Of a DNA stretch of 64,000 nt, positions 37,332-45,310 are shown piece after piece; within the stretch, counting starts at the first letter, position 1; each line of letters begins with the position of its first letter. Under the pieces are notes generated by a model. The model was given only the letters and a program-made list of their open reading frames with translations. It was not told where the DNA came from and ran no database searches. Where the stretch lies: positions 80,001 through 144,000 of the forward strand of contig SVDN01000005.1 of the NCBI GenBank assembly GCA_015057825.1, given 5' to 3'. Source of the DNA: Lachnospiraceae bacterium (GTDB lineage: Bacteria > Bacillota > Clostridia > Lachnospirales > Lachnospiraceae). A program made the translations under genes and the position numbers.

Positions 37332-37360
37332 ATTATAACGCAAACATGCATTTTTCTCAA
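37332..37360 (-). promoter_or_regulatory. Promoter of asnS
   Basis: Minus strand TTGAGA (37355-37360), 17-base spacer, TATAAT (37332-37337), giving a short leader of about 30 bases; no T-box structure is seen. Confidence 0.75.
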
Positions 37361-37439
37361 TAAAATATTTATTGCTCCCATGTCCTTTTAAATATACTTA
37401 TTTTTGGCAATTTTTGGCGACAAGAGCTTGGCTTGTTTC

Positions 37440-37468
37440 TTTACAAGACTTCCTATATTATGTATAAT
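37440..37468 (+). promoter_or_regulatory. Promoter of the S1-domain gene
   Basis: TTTACA (37440-37445), 17-base spacer, TATAAT (37463-37468), about 85 bases before the start. The inverted repeat ACAAG/CTTGT (37420-37436) lies just upstream. Confidence 0.7.
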
Positions 37469-37561
37469 ATGAAATTAGGTGCAGGAAATGTACTTAGTTT
37501 TTTATTGTTTAAAACCCAAAACCGGGATTATATAAATATTTTTGTTATCAGGAGGAAAACA

Positions 37562-38203
37562 ATGGAAGAAATGATGGACACATGGGAAAAGCTTAACAAG
37601 CTTATGGAAGAAAATCAAACAATAACAGTTGAAACAAACGGTTTTACAACCAATGGCCTTGTTGTCTATTATGAGGGAATAAGAGGTCTTATTCCCGCTT
37701 CAAAAATAGATGTTAAAAGAGTCGAAAACCTTGAAGATTACATGAATGTTGTAATCGACGTAAAGGTTATCGAAGCAGACAAGAAAAACAACCGCCTCAC
37801 ATTTTCCGCAAGAGATGTAATCGTTGAGAAAAACAGAAGCAAACGCGAACAAAAGATTGCAGAAATAAACGTTGGGGATATTTTCGAAGGAAAAGTTGAT
37901 TCTTTAAAAGATTTCGGTGCATTCGTTAAAAACGAAGACGGCATCAGCGCACTTTTGCATGTTTCACAGATTTCTTCGGAAAAGCGCGTAAAGTCCCCGG
38001 AAGAAGTGCTTAAAGTCGGTGACCCGGTTAAAGCTGTCGTTACAAAGAACGAAGGTGGAAAGCTTAGCATCAGCATTAAACAGTTTGAAATCAATGCTAA
38101 GAAAGAAGCAGAAGCTGCTGAGCCTGACTTTGTTTACGAAGACGGCAAAGAAGAGGCATCAACAAGTCTCGGAAGTCTGCTTGCAGGCATTAAGCTTGAC
38201 TAA
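37562..38203 (+). CDS. S1 RNA-binding domain protein
   Basis: 213 residues carrying two S1-type OB folds: a first, more diverged copy (about 15-85, GLVVYYEGIRGLIPASKI) and a canonical second copy (about 100-170, GDIFEGKVDSLKDFGAFV, ALLHVSQIS). The acidic C-terminal tail is probably flexible. It resembles small clostridial relatives of ribosomal protein S1 that bind mRNA, but a specific role cannot be told. The frame is open for 43 codons further upstream, through the promoter; ATG 37562 with AGGAGG seven bases before it is the true start. tyrS follows after 29 bases. Confidence 0.88.
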   Translation: MEEMMDTWEKLNKLMEENQTITVETNGFTTNGLVVYYEGIRGLIPASKIDVKRVENLEDYMNVVIDVKVIEADKKNNRLTFSARDVIVEKNRSKREQKIAEINVGDIFEGKVDSLKDFGAFVKNEDGISALLHVSQISSEKRVKSPEEVLKVGDPVKAVVTKNEGGKLSISIKQFEINAKKEAEAAEPDFVYEDGKEEASTSLGSLLAGIKLD

Positions 38204-38232
38204 TCAAAACTAAACTTAGAAAGAGGTTTATT

Positions 38233-39456
38233 ATGACAATATATGACGAACTCGTAGCCCGCGGTCTTATTGCCCAGGTTACGGACGAAGAAGAAATAAA
38301 AGAACTTATAAACAACGGCAAGGCCACATTCTACATTGGTTTCGATCCAACAGCGGATTCACTCCATGTGGGACATTTCATGGCTCTTTGCCTTATGAAA
38401 CGTCTCCAGATGGCAGGCAACACCCCTGTTGTTTTAATCGGCGGCGGAACAGGCTATGTAGGCGACCCTTCAGGTCGTACAGACATGAGAAGCATGATGA
38501 CACCCGAAACAATCCAACACAACTGCGATTGCTTCAAGAAGCAAATGGAGCGTTTTATTGAATTCGGCGAAGGAAAAGCCATCATGGTAAATAATGCAGA
38601 CTGGCTCTTAAAGCTTAATTATGTTGATGTTCTCAGAGAAATCGGACCGCATTTCAGCGTAAACAATATGCTTAGAGCAGAATGTTACAAACAGCGTATG
38701 GAAAAGGGCTTATCATTCCTTGAATTCAATTATATGATAATGCAGTCTTATGACTTTTATCACCTTTTTAAAGAATACGGCTGCAATATGCAATTCGGCG
38801 GTGATGATCAGTGGTCAAACATGCTTGGCGGTACTGAGCTTATCCGTCGTAAGCTCGGAAAAGACGCTTACGCCATGACTATCACTCTTCTTCTTAACTC
38901 GGAAGGTAAGAAAATGGGCAAAACAGCCAGCGGTGCGGTTTGGCTTGATCCTAACAAGACCTCACCGTTTGAGTTCTACCAGTACTGGAGAAACGTTGGC
39001 GACGACGATGTGCTTAAATGTATCAGAATGCTTACATTCTTGCCATTAGAACAAATCGATGAAATGGACAAATGGGAAGGTGCCGAGCTTAACAAAGCTA
39101 AAGAAATTTTGGCATACGAGCTTACCGCTTTGGTTCACGGCGAAGAAGAAGCCAAAAAGGCTGAAGAAACATCCAAGGCATTATTTGCGGGCGGTGGAGA
39201 TGATTCCAACATGCCTTCTACAAAGCTTGAAGCTGCCGACCTTTCAGACGGCGCAATAAACATCATGGACCTTATGGTTAAATGCGGTCTTTGCCCTACA
39301 AAAAGCGAAGCAAGACGTCTTATCACTCAGGGCGGCGTATTTATAAACGACGCCAAAGAACCTGACTTTAAGCGCGCCATTACGGAAGCAGAGCTTAAAA
39401 ACAGCGTGAAGATTCGTAAAGGAAAAAAAGTATATCATAAAGCGTATATGGAATAA
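38233..39456 (+). CDS. tyrS: Tyrosine--tRNA ligase
   Basis: 407-residue class I synthetase of the TyrRS type: HVGH (HIGH motif) near 46-49, GGDDQWSN substrate segment, KMGKT (KMSKS motif) near 230-234, and a C-terminal S4 RNA-binding domain (about 345-405). AGAGG precedes ATG 38233. Shares the promoter of the S1 gene; no T-box leader. The transcript should end at the hairpin 39553-39597, which lies inside the 190-bp inverted-repeat element. Confidence 0.96.
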   Translation: MTIYDELVARGLIAQVTDEEEIKELINNGKATFYIGFDPTADSLHVGHFMALCLMKRLQMAGNTPVVLIGGGTGYVGDPSGRTDMRSMMTPETIQHNCDCFKKQMERFIEFGEGKAIMVNNADWLLKLNYVDVLREIGPHFSVNNMLRAECYKQRMEKGLSFLEFNYMIMQSYDFYHLFKEYGCNMQFGGDDQWSNMLGGTELIRRKLGKDAYAMTITLLLNSEGKKMGKTASGAVWLDPNKTSPFEFYQYWRNVGDDDVLKCIRMLTFLPLEQIDEMDKWEGAELNKAKEILAYELTALVHGEEEAKKAEETSKALFAGGGDDSNMPSTKLEAADLSDGAINIMDLMVKCGLCPTKSEARRLITQGGVFINDAKEPDFKRAITEAELKNSVKIRKGKKVYHKAYME

Positions 39457-39483
39457 AAGCTATATACTAATTGGCTAACCTAC

Positions 39484-39673
39484 GGATTATAGCTAATAAA
39501 CACAATCGTAAACGGCAACCACTACGTTGTTCTAACTGTTACTACGACTAATAAAAGAATATGTCTTTAGCACAAGTCTAAAGCCATATTCTTTTTTAAG
39601 TCTCCGTAAACAGTGGATAACAACTCCGTTCCTTTGCCTTATTGTTTACGATTGTGTTTATTAGCTATAATCC
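39484..39673. repeat. 190-bp element with perfect 30-bp terminal inverted repeats (MITE-like)
   Basis: Arms 39484-39513 and 39644-39673 are exact reverse complements (GGATTATAGCTAATAAACAC... and its complement). Five further bases (GGCAA 39514-39518, TTGCC 39634-39638) can continue the helix past a five-base bulge. The centre holds the tyrS terminator hairpin. No ORF of note. I find no convincing target-site duplication, so mobility is a guess. Confidence 0.75.
39553..39597 (+). terminator. Terminator of tyrS, inside the inverted-repeat element
   Basis: AAAAGAATATG (39553-39563) with CATATTCTTTT (39585-39595), one mismatch, then CTTTAG (39565-39570) with CTAAAG (39578-39583); six T follow the C at 39591. 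Confidence 0.8.
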
Positions 39674-39694
39674 TGTTTATTATCTCATTCCTAG

Positions 39695-39719
39695 ATTAGA
39701 TTTCGTACGAATATCTAAT
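39695..39719. repeat. 25-base inverted repeat centred on CGTACG
   Basis: ATTAGAT (39695-39701) and ATCTAAT (39713-39719) flank the palindrome TTCGTACGAA. It lies in the 340-base gene-free stretch between tyrS and the ABC genes; the rest of that stretch (39720-39764) shows nothing. Confidence 0.5.
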
Positions 39720-39764
39720 GAATGGTCGTTTTAATCCAATGAGCGACAGTTGCAGAAAAATATC

Positions 39765-39794
39765 AAAAGGAGATGTCTTGAGACATCTCCTTTT
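39765..39794 (-). terminator. Terminator of the bacteriocin-type ABC locus
   Basis: Fourteen-base perfect stem AAAAGGAGATGTCT (39765-39778) with AGACATCTCCTTTT (39781-39794) just past the stop of the ATPase gene. Confidence 0.85.
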
Positions 39795-39797
39795 TCT

Positions 39798-40403
39798 CTA
39801 CAGCTCCACAACCATATCCGCATCCTTTAAATACTCTCTATTGTGGGTAACCATAATAACAGTTTTTCCCGCTTCTTTTAGTGCGTGAAGATGAGACATA
39901 ACTATATTTGCGTTTTTTTCATCAAGGGATCCCGTCGGCTCGTCTGCCAGTATATATCTACATTGTTTTAGCATAACACGAGCGAGCGCTACTCTTTGCT
40001 GCTCGCCGCCGGAAAGTTTATAAACGGCAGTATCCGCTTTATCTTCGAGTCCCACTTTAGCCAGAGCCTCCTCCATAGTCAAGTCTGTACGATTTACTTT
40101 TTTTATTATATTCAAATTTGCTCGAACCGTCTTGTTTTCAACCAGTGCAAAATTTTGAAACAGAAAACCAACATAATTTCTAAAAAATTCTCTTTGCTTT
40201 ATATCTTTCAATGATTTTCCATCAACCACTATATCCCCGGCGTCCGGCTTCTCCAGGTATCCAAGCATATTTAGAAGGGTAGTTTTACCGCAACCACTTT
40301 CGCCGGTTATTACAACAAAACTATTATTCGGTATTTCCATACTTAAATCTTTAAAAACGTCCTTTTCACCGAATTTTTTTTGTATATGTTTTATGCTAAT
40401 CAC
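39798..40403 (-). CDS. ABC transporter ATP-binding protein, lactococcin-972-locus type
   Basis: 201 residues, a single ABC ATPase domain: Walker A GESGCGKTT (about 34-42), Q-loop FLFQNFALV, signature LSGGEQQRVALAR, Walker B YILADEPTGSLD, switch His in VTHNRE. Compact size, lack of a membrane part and the partner permease with bacteriocin-associated features match the ATP-binding subunit found beside lactococcin-972-type bacteriocins. GTG 40403 is chosen because AAAGGGGG lies six bases before it and the protein then begins as its relatives do; an ATG two codons earlier overlaps the ribosome-binding site. It overlaps the permease stop by four bases. Confidence 0.85.
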   Translation of the reverse strand: MISIKHIQKKFGEKDVFKDLSMEIPNNSFVVITGESGCGKTTLLNMLGYLEKPDAGDIVVDGKSLKDIKQREFFRNYVGFLFQNFALVENKTVRANLNIIKKVNRTDLTMEEALAKVGLEDKADTAVYKLSGGEQQRVALARVMLKQCRYILADEPTGSLDEKNANIVMSHLHALKEAGKTVIMVTHNREYLKDADMVVEL

Positions 40404-42352
40404 AAGCATCCCCCTTTTAGTATTTTCCTAATCGCTGTTGTTTCCATCGATAATGCTTTTATCAATACAACAACAATCTCACCAACCAACAAGCAACATC
40501 CAAGTTCAATTCCAAGAACCGGTCGATATAAATTCGTAAATGCTCCTATAAAAGTAACAAAACATATAGCTATCAGGTTTGGCAAAATCAGTTTTATTAA
40601 TTGTGTTTTGTTTTTCTCTAAAAATGAATAGCCCAATATTTTTTTTACCGCATAATCCATTCCAAATATTTTATATTCCATCCTTATAAGGACTGAAGTT
40701 ATCAACATTTCCAGAATAATAACAAGCACACAAAGCGAGCTTAAAAAGCTTATCAGCCTTGCAATAAAACTCATTTGATATTCGTAATAATCCCCAAAAT
40801 TTGTTGTACTGACATCATTAGTATCTATTATTTGGCTGTCTTCCAACAGCTGTTTCATCTCTTGTTCGCTAACGTTAAAAAAGATATCTTGATTATCTTT
40901 CAGCATATCCGCCCGAATATTATCAAAATCTTTAATATAAAAAACCGTTGGATTAAAAGCATTATCAATAGCTGACAAAGTTCCCGTTGAAATATAAGGA
41001 ACATTCATATTATTGTCATATGTTTTCATTTCATAAGAAATATTTGACGCATTTTCAAAGTATAATCCTATAAGCCCTTCAATATCATATTCTGCCATCT
41101 CTTTTCCGGATTTGCAAAATACAACAATATCTGTCTTTCCTTCAGATTCCGCTTGAAGGTCATCAGGCAAAAGTTCCTTCGCATAATCATTCATGACTAA
41201 TACCGACGGATTACCGCTTACAAGCATTATATCAACCACCGGCTTGATTTCATCATAACGTGTTTTAACTAATTCCGACCACGAATCTTTTATTCCTTCG
41301 TTAGAATATTCCTCGTCATTCATTAGATTTTTGTCATATAAATATACAAATGTTGCGTCTTTATATGATGAATACAGCACTTTTGATCCTTTTGACAGTG
41401 TCTGACCTGCTAAATTCGATAAATTAGTAGCCAGCGTAAAAGTCGCAAAAAAGAAAGCTGCTGTCTTTAGCGCATAAAGAAGCTTATATATACACGCACT
41501 ATGTGTAACATTTGAAAAAGCCGCCCGTTTATCAGCCTTCAGATATAGCAAATTAAGCAATGCAGCAGATATACAGCCTATTTGAAATAGTGCAAACGAC
41601 AGCCCAGGTTTATACTCATCCGACGAAAACAACGAAACCGTAAGCTTAGCAGCCAAATACAAAGCCTCAAATGTTATTAAATCCGCAAAAATAGCTTTAG
41701 CTGTTAAGCCAACAACGTCCTCGCCATAAACTTCTCTTATAATATTTTCTTTTCTTTTTCTGAATACCGAAACGGCGTTAATAGTCACCATAACTATAAT
41801 TACAAGGACAGATATAATAATTATCATATCAGTTTCTTCTCCTTGCATCATACGCGGATAGGATATTTCATAATTTCTGCTCAACTCAGCATAAATCGAT
41901 TTTGCAGAAGTTTCATCCGTTACAAAAACAAGCCACGGATTCGCCAACACTTCCTCATATGTCAGTTCGTCTATTGTTTTAACATCTATCTGAGTGCTTC
42001 CGTTCATGAACGACTTGTACAGACCGTCAGTTATTCCATATTCTTCTTTAATTAGGTTTGCTGCATTTTCATTTGTCAGGTAAATATTAAGGATATGCTC
42101 AATCTTTGTATTGTTTTTATACATACAAAACGCAATCGGCGAATCATATTTTTCTGAGTTTTCCTTTATATCGTTTTTAAATCTCTCAAACTCATTTGCA
42201 GAGACCATGCAAGAAGATGACAGATAATGTGCTGCCAGCTCATCCCCTAGCTTTATATGAAACAACTCGCATCGCATAACAAAGCCAAATACAAGAATCA
42301 TAAATATAGGTATACATTTTATTAAACGGCTCTTAAAGTTTCCACGTTCCAT
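40400..42352 (-). CDS. Bacteriocin-associated integral membrane protein (putative immunity/export permease)
   Basis: 650-residue membrane protein. An N-terminal helix, a long extracytoplasmic region, a helix bundle (about 180-315), a second large extracytoplasmic part and a C-terminal bundle (about 530-640). The paired motifs IIREVYGEDV (about 200-210) and VKKILGYSFLEK (about 580) correspond to the repeated K-x-x-GYS-type motif of the 7-TM proteins encoded beside lactococcin-972-type bacteriocins, thought to give immunity or export with the ABC ATPase. ATG 42352 with GGAAGG upstream is preferred; ATG 42370 is possible. Function is inferred from family and context only. Confidence 0.75.
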   Translation of the reverse strand: MERGNFKSRLIKCIPIFMILVFGFVMRCELFHIKLGDELAAHYLSSSCMVSANEFERFKNDIKENSEKYDSPIAFCMYKNNTKIEHILNIYLTNENAANLIKEEYGITDGLYKSFMNGSTQIDVKTIDELTYEEVLANPWLVFVTDETSAKSIYAELSRNYEISYPRMMQGEETDMIIIISVLVIIVMVTINAVSVFRKRKENIIREVYGEDVVGLTAKAIFADLITFEALYLAAKLTVSLFSSDEYKPGLSFALFQIGCISAALLNLLYLKADKRAAFSNVTHSACIYKLLYALKTAAFFFATFTLATNLSNLAGQTLSKGSKVLYSSYKDATFVYLYDKNLMNDEEYSNEGIKDSWSELVKTRYDEIKPVVDIMLVSGNPSVLVMNDYAKELLPDDLQAESEGKTDIVVFCKSGKEMAEYDIEGLIGLYFENASNISYEMKTYDNNMNVPYISTGTLSAIDNAFNPTVFYIKDFDNIRADMLKDNQDIFFNVSEQEMKQLLEDSQIIDTNDVSTTNFGDYYEYQMSFIARLISFLSSLCVLVIILEMLITSVLIRMEYKIFGMDYAVKKILGYSFLEKNKTQLIKLILPNLIAICFVTFIGAFTNLYRPVLGIELGCCLLVGEIVVVLIKALSMETTAIRKILKGGCL

Positions 42353-42381
42353 GCCATATTTGCCTTCCATCTAGATAATTG

Positions 42382-42423
42382 CAAATATATACTGATGAGG
42401 AACTCCTCACCAGTATATATTTG
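42382..42423 (-). promoter_or_regulatory. Intercistronic 42-base hairpin
   Basis: Arms CAAATATATACTG/CAGTATATATTTG and TGAGGA/TCCTCA pair with one mismatch and a two-base centre, between the 176-residue gene and the permease gene. No proper T run follows, so it may act as an mRNA processing or stabilising element, or attenuate transcription into the transporter genes. Confidence 0.6.
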
Positions 42424-42438
42424 TTTACTTTTTGTTAA

Positions 42439-42969
42439 TTACGCACCCCACGGCATCTCTAAACCCCATGCTTCTTCCGCTTTATTAAAAAGCATATTTA
42501 TGGCTTCCTGTGATTCATCAACAATCCATTGCTCGTCAGGATATCTGGCTGTCGTGCTGTTTTCAATGTAAACATCGTACATTCTATCATCAAGTTCAAC
42601 CGTTACTCCGATATCACGTATTGTTCCATCAAAATCATTAAGCCATATTAACAAAGAGTTATTTGCAACATATAATGTCTGCCCATCATCAAGCACTTCT
42701 TTTTCTTCTAGCGGAGCTGCTATACTAAGATTTCCGTCACACCACCGTAAATACGTTGGATATGCCACATAATAACAATAGTCCTCTCCATCATATAACA
42801 GCCGATCTCTTTCAGCCGCAAGCACTTTTCCATTTAATTTCTCTTGGTAAATTAAATAAGGTTTTAATTCTTTAAAAAACCAGATAACATTTATAACTGC
42901 AAATAATATCAACCCCGCTATAATAATAAGCATTATTTTTTTTCTTTTTGGACTATGTATTTTTTTCAT
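42439..42969 (-). CDS. Hypothetical membrane-anchored protein of the bacteriocin locus
   Basis: 176 residues, family not recognised. A basic N-terminus (KKIHSPKRKK) and a single membrane helix (about 13-32) place the remaining 140 residues outside the cell. The outer part is acidic and Tyr/Trp-rich (YCYYVAYPTYLRWCDGN, with two Cys) and could form a small beta-rich domain. It starts four bases after the peptide gene stop and ends before the intercistronic hairpin, so it shares the peptide's mRNA. An immunity, processing or partner protein is the natural guess, but nothing in the sequence proves it. Confidence 0.7.
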   Translation of the reverse strand: MKKIHSPKRKKIMLIIIAGLILFAVINVIWFFKELKPYLIYQEKLNGKVLAAERDRLLYDGEDYCYYVAYPTYLRWCDGNLSIAAPLEEKEVLDDGQTLYVANNSLLIWLNDFDGTIRDIGVTVELDDRMYDVYIENSTTARYPDEQWIVDESQEAINMLFNKAEEAWGLEMPWGA

Positions 42970-42973
42970 GATT

Positions 42974-43321
42974 TTAATATGTTACTCCGTAAACAATATA
43001 ACTTCCCGAATGTGTCCATTCAATTGTTGACCAATTAGAATACAATGCAGCTTTACCCCTATGTGTTCCTGAACCATTTGTCAAATATGCCTGGCAATAT
43101 TTCATTCCTGCATAGCAGAAGTCCTCATTAACAGCAAATGTGTTAAATCCATATTGCATTTCACACGTACCACCATTAAATGCTGCATACCTCTTCCAAT
43201 CATAGTTAAATCCCATCCCGTTATTTGTAACGTGGTAATCTCTTGCAAATACCATTGTTGCATTTGCTAACACTAAAGCAATCAATGCTGTAGCAGCTAA
43301 GGTTTTAATAATTTTTTTCAT
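42974..43321 (-). CDS. Secreted Cys-containing peptide, lactococcin-972-like candidate
   Basis: 115 residues. A Sec signal peptide (MKKIIKTLAATALIALVLAN, probable cleavage after VFA at 26) leaves an 89-residue product rich in Gly, Tyr, Asn, Ser and Thr with three Cys (53, 69, 76). The C-terminal part (AYLTNGSGTHRGKAALYSNW... ending in IVYGVTY) loosely matches the spacing of lactococcin 972, which has no Cys, is Sec-exported and is encoded before a membrane protein and an ABC ATPase, as here. The identity rests mainly on context. AGGAGG lies ten bases before the ATG. Confidence 0.6.
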   Translation of the reverse strand: MKKIIKTLAATALIALVLANATMVFARDYHVTNNGMGFNYDWKRYAAFNGGTCEMQYGFNTFAVNEDFCYAGMKYCQAYLTNGSGTHRGKAALYSNWSTIEWTHSGSYIVYGVTY

Positions 43322-43555
43322 AACCTTTTTTCCTCCTTTTTAATGATAATATGGGGTTGACATCTTTTATTTTATAAATCATCGCTATTACAAGGCACTA
43401 TTTTTCCGTAGAGTTGTGTATTCTAATCGCATACCTCCTCATAATATACGTTTACACGCAATCACCTAAAGTCGCCTCGGAGACATTTCGGGATTATATG
43501 CAATCGTCAAATGTACTTTCTTGTAAGCAAGAGTGTATTTTCCTTGTTGCTAATC

Positions 43556-43587
43556 AAAAAAGACACCTGATTACAGATGTCTTTTTT
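43556..43587 (-). terminator. Terminator after the XRE-membrane gene
   Basis: AAAAAAGACA (43556-43565) with TGTCTTTTTT (43578-43587), continued by CT/AG. It separates the regulator gene from the bacteriocin locus. In the rest of the gap (43322-43555) a -10 like TATAAT (43492-43497, minus strand) and a small repeat TCTTG/CAAGA (about 43519-43533) are the only signals seen. Confidence 0.75.
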
Positions 43588-43610
43588 GTCTTCTTTCTCC
43601 GAATTAATTT

Positions 43611-44360
43611 TTATAATTCATTTATTCTTACTTCAATCCCATATCTCATTGGTAACAAAAGCAAATATCCCACCAGTCCGCAAAATAGTCCGGAGCAAGC
43701 AACTGATAAATTTGGTAATACAACATCAATAACAACACCAAATTGTGTCAGAATAACAACTAGCGAAACTACGGTTACAACTATACCGGACAGTAATAGT
43801 ATTTTGCCTGTAAAATTTATAACGGATATTGCATTCCTTAACTGCGTTATTTGAGGCTTTCCTGCTCCAAAAGAATATCCCACAGCTTTTCCAAATGATA
43901 TCAAACTCTTTGTGCCTATCAGAAACAATAGCGTAATAATAACAATTACGCTAATCGGCAGTATGTCAACTACACTTGAAAATATCGCCATTCCGCCGCC
44001 GCAGACAATTACAATTATAATTACTGCAACTACAATTGCAATAATTGGTATAACTATTCTCGAGAATACGTTACCTTTATTGAAAACATCACTTTCTTTC
44101 ATAAGCGCAATCATGTTTTCTTCAGACTTTTTACTGTAGCTTTCCACCGACAAACGTTCCGCCGTCAATAACTCATTGATTGTTATACCCAACTCTTTGC
44201 AAAGTTCAGGAATGGTTGCTATATCCGGCATGCCGCGGCCACATTCCCACTTTGACACAGTTTTGCTGTTTACTCCCAGTATCTCCGCAAAACTTGCCTG
44301 TGTTAAACCCTTTTCTTTTCTAAGTTCTGCTATAAATTTGCCAATTTCTTGCTGATTCAA
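43611..44360 (-). CDS. Membrane-bound XRE-family regulator
   Basis: 249 residues: an N-terminal Cro/C1-type helix-turn-helix (about 5-60, GKFIAELRKEKGLTQASFAEILGVNSKTVSKWECGRGMPD) followed by a linker and about four to five membrane helices (from residue 98). Such membrane-tethered XRE proteins are common in Clostridia; their targets and inputs are mostly unknown. TTG 44360 has GAGG five bases upstream. It begins eight bases after the transketolase C-terminal gene and is thus probably in that operon, yet it directly precedes the bacteriocin-type locus, so control of that locus is a fair hypothesis. Confidence 0.85.
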   Translation of the reverse strand: MNQQEIGKFIAELRKEKGLTQASFAEILGVNSKTVSKWECGRGMPDIATIPELCKELGITINELLTAERLSVESYSKKSEENMIALMKESDVFNKGNVFSRIVIPIIAIVVAVIIIVIVCGGGMAIFSSVVDILPISVIVIITLLFLIGTKSLISFGKAVGYSFGAGKPQITQLRNAISVINFTGKILLLSGIVVTVVSLVVILTQFGVVIDVVLPNLSVACSGLFCGLVGYLLLLPMRYGIEVRINEL

Positions 44361-44368
44361 TGTTTCCT

Positions 44369-45310
44369 CTATTTTACAAATTCTTTTACTTTCTCGTATA
44401 TTCCTTTTGCGTCTAATCCGTATTTTTCAAGAAGTCCCGCTGCCGGGCCCGATTCACCGTACACATCATATACACCGTGTTTAAGAACCTTTGTAGGACA
44501 TTTTGCTGAAAGGCAATCGCATACTGCGCTTCCCAGGCCGCCGATTACTGAATGTTCTTCAACAGTAACAACCTTGCCTGTTTTTGAAGCTGATTTTACG
44601 ATTAAGTCTTCATCCAAAGGCTTAATGGTGTGAATATTGATTACTTCAGCATCAATACCATCATCAGCTAACATCTTGGCTGCTTCCAATGACTGATATA
44701 CCTCAAGTCCCGTTGCAACGATTGTTACATCTTTACCTTCTTTAAGAACGATTCCTTTACCGAGTTTAAATTTGTATGTATTTTCATCATTGAAAACAGC
44801 TGTTGCAAAACGACCGAATCGAAGGTAGCAAGGTCCGTCAAACTTAGCTGCTGCCTTAACTGCTGCCCTTGCTTCCACATCATCTGCAGGATTAATAATT
44901 GTCATTCCCGGGATTGTGCGCATTAAAGCGATATCTTCGTTACACTGATGTGTTGCACCGTCTTCACCTACCGAAATTCCGGCATGTGTTGCTCCGATTT
45001 TTACATTAAGATGTGGATAACCGATAGAGTTTCTTATCTGCTCGAAAGCTCTTCCCGCTGCAAACATTGCAAAGGAACTTGCAAACGGAACCTTTCCCGT
45101 TGCCGCAAGTCCGGCTGCTATACCCATCATGTTTCCTTCTGCGATACCACAATCTATATGTCTTTCAGGGAAAGCCTTTTTAAATGTTGCTGTTTTTGTT
45201 GCGCCTGCAAGATCGGCATCCAAAACAACCAGGTTTTCCATTTCTTTACCAAGCTCTACAAGAGCATTTCCATAGCTTTCTCTTGTTGCAATCTTCTTTA
45301 TTTCTGACAT
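44369..45310 (-). CDS. Transketolase, C-terminal subunit
   Basis: 313 residues: the pyrimidine-binding and C-terminal domains of a split transketolase, with the DADLAGAT...GIAEGNMMGIAAGLA segment (its Glu activates TPP) and the C-terminal VEEHSVIGGLG. Together with the N-terminal subunit it transfers two-carbon units in the non-oxidative pentose phosphate pathway. DXP synthase is a single chain and is excluded. ATG 45310 lies 13 bases inside the N-terminal gene with GAGGTG before it, so the two subunits are translated in step. Confidence 0.93.
   Translation of the reverse strand: MSEIKKIATRESYGNALVELGKEMENLVVLDADLAGATKTATFKKAFPERHIDCGIAEGNMMGIAAGLAATGKVPFASSFAMFAAGRAFEQIRNSIGYPHLNVKIGATHAGISVGEDGATHQCNEDIALMRTIPGMTIINPADDVEARAAVKAAAKFDGPCYLRFGRFATAVFNDENTYKFKLGKGIVLKEGKDVTIVATGLEVYQSLEAAKMLADDGIDAEVINIHTIKPLDEDLIVKSASKTGKVVTVEEHSVIGGLGSAVCDCLSAKCPTKVLKHGVYDVYGESGPAAGLLEKYGLDAKGIYEKVKEFVK

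Noticed and set aside
43392..43437. 14-codon minus-strand ORF with GAGGAGGT before its ATG, upstream of the bacteriocin-like peptide
   Set aside because: The ribosome-binding site is only one base from the ATG, too close for normal use; kept out as a leader peptide for lack of support.
43414..43854. 146-codon plus-strand frame between the peptide and XRE genes
   Set aside because: It overlaps the XRE gene and a terminator and lacks a ribosome-binding site.
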